Shown here: positions 1-6,462 of the stretch, piece by piece | How positions within the stretch are numbered: the stretch's first letter is position 1 | How the letters are laid out: each line of letters opens with the position of its first letter | Source: CBDULX01 sp965368175 | Lineage (GTDB): Bacteria; Pseudomonadota; Gammaproteobacteria; SZUA-229 | Length of the DNA: 9,873 nt | Assembly (NCBI GenBank): GCA_965368175.1 | Contig: CBDULX010000114.1 | Location: forward strand, 1 to 9,873 | Direction: 5' to 3' | Notes under the pieces: model-generated | Seen by the model: the letters and a program-made list of their open reading frames with translations, nothing else | What the model was told of the DNA's origin: nothing | Databases searched by the model: none | Made by a program: the position numbers and the translations under genes

Positions 1-2
1 CG

Positions 3-71
3 AAAAAAACAGCAGATGTGCTGGAAGTATTACAGTTATCAACGAACAGACATGCACCGTTTTGTTATTAA
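3..71 (+). CDS. possible 3' end of an upstream gene (partial)
   Basis: Reading from base 3 gives 22 sense codons before a TAA at 69-71. The peptide looks like the tail of a protein (for example ADVLEVLQLSTNRH) but is too short to assign. A second frame starting at base 1 is also open to a TAA at 79-81, so the frame is uncertain. The only contextual support is that a REP-like fragment begins at base 83, as such fragments also follow the stops of two other plus-strand genes here. It could equally be non-coding. Confidence 0.2.
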   Translation, partial: KKTADVLEVLQLSTNRHAPFCY

Positions 72-82
72 CTTAAATTAAA

Positions 83-110
83 GGGGTCGGCGAAGCTACC
101 GCTCCTCGAC
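83..110 (+). repeat. degenerate REP-like fragment
   Basis: The block starts GGGGTCGGCGAAGC and ends in GCTCCTCGAC. It resembles the GGGGTCGGACAG blocks at 6321-6350 and 2738-2764 and the weaker AGGGTCAGCCAG block at 7472-7488. GGGGTC-type intergenic repeats of this kind are common in gammaproteobacteria and are often linked to REP-associated transposases; the assignment here rests on by-eye similarity only. Confidence 0.35.
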
Positions 111-271
111 AATTGAGTCTTTTCGGGCTATCCATGCATAGCATGTTTTAATTTGATCCTTCTAATTTATTCTGATTTCGCAGGTATAACGAGTTAACGG
201 GGTAGCGCTGATATTATTTGATAAATATAGGCTGGTTTATTGAAAAAAATTCGGTGTGATACTAGATTTTC

Positions 272-295
272 AAAAAAAGCCCTAAAATTCTAGGG
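272..295 (-). terminator. rho-independent terminator of the yjgN-M48 operon
   Basis: On the minus strand CCCTA, a 6-nt loop and TAGGG form a hairpin (280-295). It is followed after one C by seven Ts (272-278). The TAG stop codon of the peptidase gene (282-284) lies inside the left-hand stem bases, so the terminator overlaps the end of the coding region. Stem and U-tract make this a convincing intrinsic terminator. Confidence 0.8.
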
Positions 296-1412
296 TAGAT
301 CCATCTGGATTACTTATCTCGCAGGTAGTTAAACCTTTGTGGAAACATTCACTGTATTGTCTCGCTATTTCTATACGCTGTTTCGTATTAGGATGAGAAG
401 AGAGATAGTCCAGTATACTGGCTTCAGGCTCGCCTTTCTTCTGTTTATTTGTAGAGTTTGTAGCTGTTTGCATATAGCCAGTCATACGATTCATGATGTT
501 AGAAAATACTATAGGATCTCTCTTTACATGTAGCATATGCTTAAACGCAAACAGGTCTGCTTGAGATTCATGCCCTCGTGAGTAGTTGCTGCTTACGAGC
601 AATGAACCTAAACCTGCACCCGTATCGGCGAATCCGTTACTGTCTCCGACTATCATCATCACTGCCACAGCGACAAATGTACTTTCTATTAACATTGTCA
701 GGGAATGACGATGTTCGATATGCCCCATTTCATGTAATAAAACTGCGTCCATCTCTTCCTGACTTTCACATAGCTGCACAAACTTGTCAGTAAGGATAAT
801 ATCACCCGCAGGCAGGGCTAGTGCGTTGGGTATGCTAAGGTCTGCATCTTTCCATAAGCGAAAATGTAGCTTGTATTTTATCTCATCATTTGACGCAGCA
901 AGAGGAACGATCTGAGACATGAAATGTATTCGTATCTTTTGTTTTTGTTCTTCTGAGATCTTTGATTCTTCAAAGACATACTTATCCAGGAAGTCAAGCG
1001 TATTGCTGGCTATGAGTTGATTTGTTTCATGCGGTAAGGCATGGGCAATTTTTTCGCTTGCCCAGGGAACACCCCATTTAAAGAAACCAAAGCCCAGGAT
1101 TAAAGTCAGGGCTATTGAAGTAATAACCCAATGCATGTTTGATTCGAGTGAGTGAAGAAGCCCTTTTGCTGGCAGCTGTTTTTTAAATGCAAGGTCGATA
1201 GCATCATTATCTTGTGTGGCAAAAACAGAGCCGTCTTCTAATGTAATTTTTCGCGTTACATTACCTAATCGGCCTTCAACATCTAAGGTATGCAAAAGAG
1301 CACTGTAGTTCATGCCATCTTTTACTTTAAGGATAAAAGAATCTTCTGTCACCAGAAGTGTTGCATCAACCTGTGCAGAGCTTCCTTTTGCATACCATTT
1401 CCCACTTATCAT
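282..1412 (-). CDS. M48 family zinc metallopeptidase, membrane anchored
   Basis: The 376-aa product carries the zinc-metalloprotease motif HEMGH at residues 227-231 (two His ligands and the catalytic Glu). The third-ligand motif ESQAD is at 282-286, the layout of M48 (HtpX/Ste24/BepA-like) peptidases. An N-terminal domain of about 85 residues, rich in beta-type segments, precedes a transmembrane helix at about 94-112. It resembles the small domain often found on M48 proteins encoded beside DUF898 genes. A second hydrophobic stretch (about 238-256) follows the active site. The protease domain's side of the membrane is not certain. The ATG lies 6 nt after the yjgN stop with no good Shine-Dalgarno, so translation is probably coupled to yjgN. 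A role in membrane-protein turnover is inference from the family; the substrate is unknown. Confidence 0.9.
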   Translation of the reverse strand: MISGKWYAKGSSAQVDATLLVTEDSFILKVKDGMNYSALLHTLDVEGRLGNVTRKITLEDGSVFATQDNDAIDLAFKKQLPAKGLLHSLESNMHWVITSIALTLILGFGFFKWGVPWASEKIAHALPHETNQLIASNTLDFLDKYVFEESKISEEQKQKIRIHFMSQIVPLAASNDEIKYKLHFRLWKDADLSIPNALALPAGDIILTDKFVQLCESQEEMDAVLLHEMGHIEHRHSLTMLIESTFVAVAVMMIVGDSNGFADTGAGLGSLLVSSNYSRGHESQADLFAFKHMLHVKRDPIVFSNIMNRMTGYMQTATNSTNKQKKGEPEASILDYLSSHPNTKQRIEIARQYSECFHKGLTTCEISNPDGSTLEF

Positions 1413-1418
1413 GGAATT

Positions 1419-2594
1419 TTAAAACCCGAGCCCTGCATCTACATCAAAGGCATCACCTATCTGTTCACCAAGTGACGATGTTTCGTTTTGTTTTTGCGTA
1501 AGATAGTCGTCAAACCCACTCTCTGAATTTACGTGTGTATTTTCGAGCATAATGCGTGAAGTCCTTACTTTTGCCCAGGGATATGCAAAACCCAAACTCA
1601 GAATTACAGCAAAAAAGTTTGTGATCAGTACCCATGCCAAAGGAGAGGCTTTCAATGTTGAGGCAAAAGTGACTTTTTCATCAAGCCTGGTATTAGCATA
1701 CACATACTTTCGATTCAGTGTCAGTGAGTACGCCATTATAAATATACCGGCCATTATCATCACCAGATAGGCCAGGGATATAACAGGCATTAATAACTGC
1801 ATTTTTTCTGCCATAAGCTCAGGATTTTGCTCAGCACCATTAAGTGCCATTACTGAATCAAGAGTTCCTGCTGCATAGGCTCCAATGCTAACAACAATAG
1901 CAGCTATGAGTATAACAAGTATAGCTAGCGCCACTGTTTTTAATGCAATCATCATAAACTTTTTTATGTGTACATCTGTTTTGAATTCACCTTGCCCATA
2001 CTGTGAATGATCTACGAAGAACTCCGTATTTTTCTTTTTAATAAAGGCTAGTGAAAAAAGCACAAAGGCAATCATAGCTACCGCAAATATAACTCCCAAT
2101 AAGACCCCTGTCACACCCCCTAAAGATATTGACATAGTCATGGCTACAATAATTAATACTAATCCAATATATAAAGCGATGGGGTAGGCAAAGAAATTAA
2201 GATAGGCACGCCCTATTTTTCCTGAGAAATTAAAATGCACATTTGAAAAACTTGTCATTCTCATATTGAAAATCATACTTCTTAGAATGAGCCAGGGCAC
2301 GGCCAAAAAGAGAGTAACGACAAGTATGAGACTTCCTGTCGGAGATACCTGGTTAATAATTACATAAAGAATGAGTAAGGTCATTGCAATCAGATAACCA
2401 AAGAAAAGCTGCTTACCTGTTGCATGATATTCAAAATTCCTCCCCTCAAGTATGCTGTTTGCATAAAAATAACGATTATTACGCACCTTAGCCCAGGGAT
2501 GATAAAGACCTAATGTGAGAATTGTTAGCAATACATTAACAATCCATATTTTAAAGTATTCCATTCCACTTCCGTTAAAGCTCAATGCCTTCAT
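1419..2594 (-). CDS. yjgN: YjgN family (DUF898) polytopic inner-membrane protein
   Basis: The protein has about eight hydrophobic segments and the DUF898 hallmarks. An N-terminal F-x-G box (SFNGSGMEYFKIW) is followed by LTLGLYHPWAKVR (WAKVR at 34-38). A second F-x-G box occurs near residue 120 (HFNFSG), and a second WAKVR is near the C terminus (340-344). The duplicated motifs suggest an internal repeat. I chose the ATG at 2594 (391 aa, near the usual ~400). GGAG lies 6 nt upstream of it, and the predicted promoter would overlap the N-terminal extension of the longer frame starting at 2678. An ATG at 2606 is also possible (395 aa). The function of YjgN proteins is unknown. Pairing with an adjacent M48 peptidase is a recurrent arrangement as I recall it, suggesting the two act together at the inner membrane (inference). 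Confidence 0.88.
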   Translation of the reverse strand: MKALSFNGSGMEYFKIWIVNVLLTILTLGLYHPWAKVRNNRYFYANSILEGRNFEYHATGKQLFFGYLIAMTLLILYVIINQVSPTGSLILVVTLFLAVPWLILRSMIFNMRMTSFSNVHFNFSGKIGRAYLNFFAYPIALYIGLVLIIVAMTMSISLGGVTGVLLGVIFAVAMIAFVLFSLAFIKKKNTEFFVDHSQYGQGEFKTDVHIKKFMMIALKTVALAILVILIAAIVVSIGAYAAGTLDSVMALNGAEQNPELMAEKMQLLMPVISLAYLVMIMAGIFIMAYSLTLNRKYVYANTRLDEKVTFASTLKASPLAWVLITNFFAVILSLGFAYPWAKVRTSRIMLENTHVNSESGFDDYLTQKQNETSSLGEQIGDAFDVDAGLGF

Positions 2595-2644
2595 TTTTTT
2601 CTCCATCCTTTTAATTAGAAACATGTTTATAGTTATGTATGGGA

Positions 2645-2673
2645 ATAATAGACACTCTTTTCGAATAATACAA
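2645..2673 (-). promoter_or_regulatory. candidate sigma70 promoter for yjgN-M48
   Basis: On the minus strand TTGTAT (-35, 2668-2673), a 17-nt spacer and TATTAT (-10, 2645-2650) match the sigma70 pattern, with 5 of 6 bases in the -10 box and 3 of 6 in the -35 box. Transcription would start near 2638, leaving a leader of about 44 nt before the ATG at 2594. This also argues against the longer start at 2678. Confidence 0.45.
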
Positions 2674-2737
2674 ATCAATGCTTATTTTAAGCAATACTAG
2701 AGACTTTGGCTCAAACACCTCAATTTTACTTTACAAA

Positions 2738-2764
2738 CTGGAAGTACAGGGGCGGACAGCTCCC
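2738..2764 (+). repeat. degenerate REP-like fragment
   Basis: The text GGAAGTACAGGGGCGGACAG followed by CTCCC matches the block after tldE (GGAAAAGTACGGGGTCGGAC at 6322-6341) almost base for base, with small indels. Two independent copies of such an extended string in intergenic DNA support a dispersed repeat. It lacks a partner arm here, so it is probably a decayed copy. Confidence 0.45.
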
Positions 2765-2898
2765 AACAAGTGGGGCCCAATGAAACTTTACGACCAAAAA
2801 AGGTCAGGCTCGATTGAAAGGGATGTAAGAAAAATATTTTTGTATCACTATCATGATGTATGATTTACGTGTCATCTCGGCATCAGCTCGGTAATTGC

Positions 2899-2989
2899 TC
2901 CTGCATTACTCTACCACCTATATCCCTATAGGCGTCCTGCGTTGCTCTAATACGCCACATCCATGTGGCTATCCACACGCAAGGACGGC
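2899..2989. repeat. two imperfect tandem units, each ending in its own palindrome
   Basis: Unit A (2899-2932) and unit B (2935-2969) are offset by 36 nt and share TCCTGC[A/G]TT[A/G]CTCTA. Each then ends in an inverted repeat with different bases: CCTATA-TCCC-TATAGG (2917-2932) in A and GCCACAT-CC-ATGTGGC (2954-2969) in B. An outer arm GGCGTCCTGCGT (2931-2942) is roughly inverted at ACGCAAGGACGGC (2977-2989), so unit B could fold into a longer cruciform or hairpin. The pairing is conserved while the bases differ, so the structure rather than the sequence seems to be kept. It looks like a dispersed intergenic palindromic element; I cannot name the family. Confidence 0.6.
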
Positions 2990-3056
2990 TAAAACTTGAG
3001 TGAAACGATAATATAAATAAAAAGTTATTTAAAATAGTGGATAAAGGGGAGGTTCA

Positions 3057-3209
3057 CTACCTCGACATATCCCTGCGCATTTCATCCTGTGCTTCTTTAG
3101 CACGCTCACGCTGTGAATCGGGGTCGTTGTATGGGCTATTATGGCTTGAGCAGGATAGCGTTAGCACGGCGAGTATTAGCATAAAACCTGTTATTAGGAA
3201 TTTGTTCAT
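3057..3209 (-). CDS. small predicted lipoprotein (50 aa)
   Basis: A minus-strand ATG at 3209 opens a 50-codon frame ending in TAG (3057-3059). The product has a signal peptide of lipoprotein type: MNK, then a hydrophobic core (FLITGFMLILAVLTL), then a lipobox LTLSC with the candidate lipidated Cys at residue 20. The remaining 30 residues are polar and charged: a Ser/Asn/Pro linker followed by a short, probably helical segment rich in Glu, Arg, Lys and Asp. AGG lies 9 nt before the ATG as a Shine-Dalgarno. The lipobox fits the broad prokaryotic lipoprotein pattern, although Leu at -2 and Thr at -3 are not the commonest residues. It should be an envelope-tethered peptide; its function is unknown. 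It is transcribed away from tldD. Confidence 0.65.
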   Translation of the reverse strand: MNKFLITGFMLILAVLTLSCSSHNSPYNDPDSQRERAKEAQDEMRRDMSR

Positions 3210-3515
3210 AATCGTTTACCTGTTTTCCTGTCTGATAGTGTGCTCAGGGTCATTGAGATGGATTTAGTTTACTCTATTCAAATCGGAGGTCTATAACTTT
3301 GTATGCTGAAATTCAGGATAATCGGAGACAGACGATTAAACATGGCTACTAATAAACAAAGCTACTAAACTTTGTTCGAGTCTTAGGTCTGGTTGTGATA
3401 ATAATATATAGGGCTGTCCTCGAACCTTTGACTCGTCCTGGGTATCTGTAACTCAATAGTCCGTTATCAGATACAATGGTGTTATTTTAATATTTATTCT
3501 TATCGAGCCTGATTC
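3210..3515 (+). promoter_or_regulatory. intergenic region before tldD with several inverted repeats
   Basis: This divergent region separates the lipoprotein gene from tldD. The visible structures are listed next. AACAAAG (3355-3361) pairs with CTTTGTT (3370-3376) across 8 nt. GTTCGAG (3374-3380) pairs with CTCGAAC (3419-3425), or its overlapping CGAGTC (3377-3382) pairs with GACTCG (3430-3435). GTATCTG-TAAC (3442-3452) pairs with GTTA-T-CAGATAC (3463-3474) around a 10-nt loop. GCTACTAA is repeated directly at 3345 and 3361. A strong GGAGG (3285-3289) sits before two very short open frames only. No clear promoter was found. The tldD ATG itself has only a weak GAG 9-11 nt upstream. Whether the region is an RNA leader is inference. 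Confidence 0.4.
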
Positions 3516-4961
3516 ATGAATGACTATCTCAACCGCGTTGCCCGGCAATTCAACGACATTGCCCCAAAGGTCGATTTCTGGACTTTGCGTTTAAGCTCCG
3601 AGACGGGTGAGGCGGTGCGTGTGCGTCAGGGGGTGATGCAGCCGGTGTACAATCATCATGCTTTTGGCGCCATGCTGACGGTTGTGAGTGGTGATGGTTA
3701 TGGTTATGCCGCGACCAGCGACCTGAGTCCTTCCGGCCTGAAGAAAGCGGCTGCGCTTGCCTGTGACTGGGCACATCAGAGCTCAAAACTGGGCCTGTTA
3801 AACGCCCGGGACTATCCTCGGCCGGAAGCCAGGGCTCGCTACCAAACCCCGGTGACATTACCCTGGCATGACATGCCGCTGGATGAAAAGATCCTGCTGC
3901 TGCAGGATGCCAACCGGGCGTTGAAGATTAGCGACAGTATTGTCGACTGGTCGGCAACCCTGGGTTACGGCTGTGATGAGATTGTGTTTGTCAGCAGTGC
4001 CGGCGCGCATATCGAGCAGCGGTTTGAATATATTCAGCCATCGCTGTCTGCGGTGGCTAACCAGGGCTCGCTTACCCAGTTCCGATCCGGCGGTGGTTAT
4101 AATTCGTCCCGCCAGGGCGGACTGGAGCAACTGCCACTGCTGGATTTTCCCCAGGCTGCGCCATCACTGGCCGAAGAAGCGGTGGCTTTGTTGAGCGCTG
4201 ATGAGTGTCCGCAGGGCAAGATGGACCTGGTACTTGCGCCCAGTCAGATGGTGTTGCAGATTCATGAAAGCATTGGTCACCCGCTCGAGCTCGATCGCAT
4301 TCTGGGCGATGAACGTAATTATGCCGGCACCAGTTTTGTCACCGAGGACATGTTTGGCAGTTATCGCTATGGTTCTGATCTGCTGAATGTGACTTACGAT
4401 CCGAGTCTTAATGAGCAACTGGCCAGTTACGCCTATGATGATGAAGGCACCCGGGCGCAGCGTGAATACATTATTCGCAATGGCATTCTCGAACGACCGC
4501 TCGGCGGTGCAACTTCGCAGGCACGGACAGGCATGCCGGGTGTGGCCAATGCGCGCCAGTCGGTGTGGAACCGGCCGCCAATTGATCGCATGGCTAACCT
4601 GAATGTCGAACCGGGTGACAGCTCAGTTAACGATATCATTAGCGGCATTGAGCAGGGTGTTTATATGGAAACCAATCGCTCATGGTCGATCGATGACAGC
4701 CGCAATAAATTCCAGTTTGGTTGTGAGCTGGGCCGGGTGATCGAAAACGGTGAGCTCAAAGGGCTGGTACGTAATCCCAATTACCGCGGTATTTCCGCGA
4801 CTTTCTGGCGTAACCTGGCGGCGGTGGGCAATGCAGACAGCTTTACCGTGGCAGGGGTTAACAACTGCGGTAAGGGTGAGCCCAACCAGGCGATTTATGT
4901 CGGCCATGCCTCGCCGCTGTGTCATTTCCGAGATGTGGATGTGTTTGGAGGGGCCCAGTGA
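3516..4961 (+). CDS. tldD: TldD-type zinc metalloprotease
   Basis: At 481 aa it has the length typical of TldD. The HExxxH zinc motif is HESIGH at residues 250-255, followed by the family segment HPLELDRILGDERNYAGTSF. The C-terminal Cys of the conserved Cys-Gly-Lys (Cys451), the third ligand in TldD proteins, is present, so the enzyme should be active. The N-terminal half forms the usual TldD/PmbA fold region (VRVRQGVMQP and following). In E. coli TldD works with TldE (PmbA) in the cytoplasm to cut unfolded peptides, maturing microcin B17 and degrading CcdA. Here the partner gene is directly downstream and overlaps by one base, so the two are made together. The adjacency, unlike the scattered E. 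coli genes, suggests a separate TldD/TldE subfamily, possibly a paralogue of a canonical pair elsewhere. The substrate is not apparent. Confidence 0.92.
   Translation: MNDYLNRVARQFNDIAPKVDFWTLRLSSETGEAVRVRQGVMQPVYNHHAFGAMLTVVSGDGYGYAATSDLSPSGLKKAAALACDWAHQSSKLGLLNARDYPRPEARARYQTPVTLPWHDMPLDEKILLLQDANRALKISDSIVDWSATLGYGCDEIVFVSSAGAHIEQRFEYIQPSLSAVANQGSLTQFRSGGGYNSSRQGGLEQLPLLDFPQAAPSLAEEAVALLSADECPQGKMDLVLAPSQMVLQIHESIGHPLELDRILGDERNYAGTSFVTEDMFGSYRYGSDLLNVTYDPSLNEQLASYAYDDEGTRAQREYIIRNGILERPLGGATSQARTGMPGVANARQSVWNRPPIDRMANLNVEPGDSSVNDIISGIEQGVYMETNRSWSIDDSRNKFQFGCELGRVIENGELKGLVRNPNYRGISATFWRNLAAVGNADSFTVAGVNNCGKGEPNQAIYVGHASPLCHFRDVDVFGGAQ
4947..4953 (+). promoter_or_regulatory. internal ribosome binding site of tldE
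   Basis: GGAGGGG inside the last codons of tldD lies 7 nt before the ATG at 4961. It decides the start of the downstream gene: the longer frame beginning at 4919 has no such signal and would add 14 residues unlike the family. Confidence 0.75.
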
Positions 4962-6316
4962 TGTCAGGTGAGATGCAGGATTATTTTTACGCCCTCAGCG
5001 ATGCACTGTTCGGCAAACTGCAGGCAGATGAACAGCTGTTACTCGGTTTCTCCGCTGAAGACTCGGATTTTGTGCGTATGAATCACAACCGCATCCGGCA
5101 GGCGGGTAGTGTGGCGCAACGCTCGTTATCGCTCGATCTGATTCAAGGCAAACGCCATGCCCAGGCCAGTATCGAGCTTGCGGGTGAACAGGCACTGGAC
5201 ATGGCGCAACTCGATAGCACGCTGAAAAAATGTCGTGAGCAACGCGCGCTGTTACCCGAAGACCCTTACCTGATATTTGCCAACGAGATCAACAACACCG
5301 AGTACCATCATGATAATGCAGCCATCAACAGTCATGATGCGGTGCAACAGATCGTGCAGGCCGCCTCGATGGATGGCGGTGACATGGACCTGGTCGGGCT
5401 GTTTGCCAACGGTACCCAGTATGCCGGCTTTGCCAACTCGATGGGACAACGTAACTGGCACAGCAGCGCCAGTTTTAATTTTGACTGGAGCTGTTACCTG
5501 GCCAAAGAGAACGGCAAAAGCGACAGGGCGGTGAAAAGTAACTATGCCGGGTTTAACTGGCAGCCGGATGTACTGGCGGCAAAAATGGACAGCATTAAAC
5601 ACCAGTTAAGCATCCTGTCGCGGCCGTCCAGAAAACTGCAGCCGGGCAGCTACCGCGCCTACCTGGCACCGGCAGCGGTGAGTGAAATTATCAATATGAT
5701 GTCGTGGGGCGGGTTCGGGCTGAAAAGCCATCGTACCAAATCAACACCGCTGCTGCAGATGGTCGAGCAGGGTCGCACACTGGACTCATCGATATCCCTG
5801 CGTGAACATCATGCCCGTGGACTGGCGCCCATCTTTACCGGCAAGGGTTTTATCAAGCCGGACCAGGTGCAGTTAATCCGCGATGGCCGTTATCAGGATT
5901 GTCTGGTCGATTCCCGCAGTGCCATGGAATACGAGCAGGTGACCAATGCCGATGTCGAATTCCCCGGTTCACTGGAACTGGCGGCGGGTGAGTTAAACAG
6001 CGAGGATATTCTAAAACAGCTGGATACCGGCCTCTACATCAATAACCTCTGGTACCTGAACTTCTCCGACCGCAGCGCCGGCCAGATAACCGGCATGACC
6101 CGCTTCGCCTGCTTCTGGGTGGAACAGGGAGAAATACAGGCACCGATCAATGTGATGCGCTTTGATGACAGTATCTATCACCTGTTCGGCACCAGCCTGC
6201 TGGGTTTGACTAAAGAGCGTGAAATGATTCTTAATCCTGGCACCTATGGCCAGCGATCAAATCACAGTATTGAATTGCCGGGTGTACTGGTGAGTGGCTT
6301 ACGGCTGACGTTGTAG
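4961..6316 (+). CDS. tldE: TldE/PmbA-like partner of TldD
   Basis: From the ATG at 4961, which overlaps the tldD stop in TGATG, the product is 451 aa (MSGEMQDYF...), close to the usual PmbA length. It shares the family N-terminal pattern (VRMNHNRIRQAGSV) and C-terminal core (ITGMTRFACFWVEQGEI, then PINVMRFDDS). The place corresponding to the TldD zinc site (about residues 238-260, VSEIINMMSWGGFG) has no HExxxH, as expected for the non-catalytic subunit. By analogy with the E. coli heterodimer it should form a complex with the preceding protein and help enclose the peptide channel. The gene ends in tandem stops, TAG TAA, and a REP-like block follows. Confidence 0.88.
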   Translation: MSGEMQDYFYALSDALFGKLQADEQLLLGFSAEDSDFVRMNHNRIRQAGSVAQRSLSLDLIQGKRHAQASIELAGEQALDMAQLDSTLKKCREQRALLPEDPYLIFANEINNTEYHHDNAAINSHDAVQQIVQAASMDGGDMDLVGLFANGTQYAGFANSMGQRNWHSSASFNFDWSCYLAKENGKSDRAVKSNYAGFNWQPDVLAAKMDSIKHQLSILSRPSRKLQPGSYRAYLAPAAVSEIINMMSWGGFGLKSHRTKSTPLLQMVEQGRTLDSSISLREHHARGLAPIFTGKGFIKPDQVQLIRDGRYQDCLVDSRSAMEYEQVTNADVEFPGSLELAAGELNSEDILKQLDTGLYINNLWYLNFSDRSAGQITGMTRFACFWVEQGEIQAPINVMRFDDSIYHLFGTSLLGLTKEREMILNPGTYGQRSNHSIELPGVLVSGLRLTL

Positions 6317-6320
6317 TAAT

Positions 6321-6350
6321 CGGAAAAGTACGGGGTCGGACAGACTCGAT
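6321..6350 (+). repeat. degenerate REP-like fragment after tldE
   Basis: This block contains GTACGGGGTCGGACAGACTC and starts within 10 nt of the tldE stop. Its core and left flank match 2738-2764. Only one arm is recognisable, with no inverted partner, and no T-tract follows, so it is not an intrinsic terminator. Confidence 0.45.
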
Positions 6351-6462
6351 GTGTTTGGCAAAAGATTGGCGTTACAATGGTTTTTAAAGCTATCGGTTTT
6401 TAATCGTTTAATAATTACGAAGTCAAAGTGCATTTATTGGTTTATACGGGGGTGTTTAAACA

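Larger units (their letters stand above)
2679..3056. other. intergenic region without a convincing gene
   Basis: This stretch separates the yjgN operon from the small lipoprotein gene. It holds a REP-like fragment (2738-2764), a short perfect hairpin GACC-AAAAAA-GGTC (2792-2805), an AT-rich self-complementary block near 2831-2842 and a two-unit palindromic repeat (2899-2989). A 61-codon plus-strand frame across the left part has no ribosome binding site and no recognisable domain, so I do not call it a gene. Confidence 0.5.

Noticed and set aside
127..150. Hairpin GCTAT-CCATGC-ATAGC followed by ATGTTTTAA, a possible terminator for a gene ending near base 71
   Set aside because: The stem is only 5 bp and mostly A-T, the T-run is short, and the upstream gene itself is uncertain.
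2792..2805. GACC-AAAAAA-GGTC hairpin
   Set aside because: A 4-bp stem without a T-run is too weak to call a terminator.
2678..2863. 61-codon plus-strand frame starting MLILSNTRDFG
   Set aside because: It has no ribosome binding site, runs antisense through the yjgN promoter region and a REP-like fragment, and shows no domain pattern.
3037..3267. 76-codon plus-strand frame opposite the lipoprotein
   Set aside because: It is the antisense shadow of the 50-aa lipoprotein gene, which has the better signals (Shine-Dalgarno, signal peptide, lipobox).
3299..3368. 17- and 21-codon frames after GGAGG at 3285-3289
   Set aside because: One needs a TTG start and the other has a 13-nt spacer; neither encodes anything recognisable. 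Kept only as part of the leader hypothesis.
3550..3858. 102-codon minus-strand frame inside tldD
   Set aside because: It is a Pro/His/Ser-rich shadow frame on the antisense strand of a well-supported gene.
5252..5602. 116-codon minus-strand frame inside tldE
   Set aside because: It is an antisense shadow; the plus frame carries the conserved family motifs.
6379..6403. Direct repeat GGTTTTTAA twice, 16 nt apart, before sohB
   Set aside because: It is short and AT-rich, readily expected by chance; no regulator known to me matches it.
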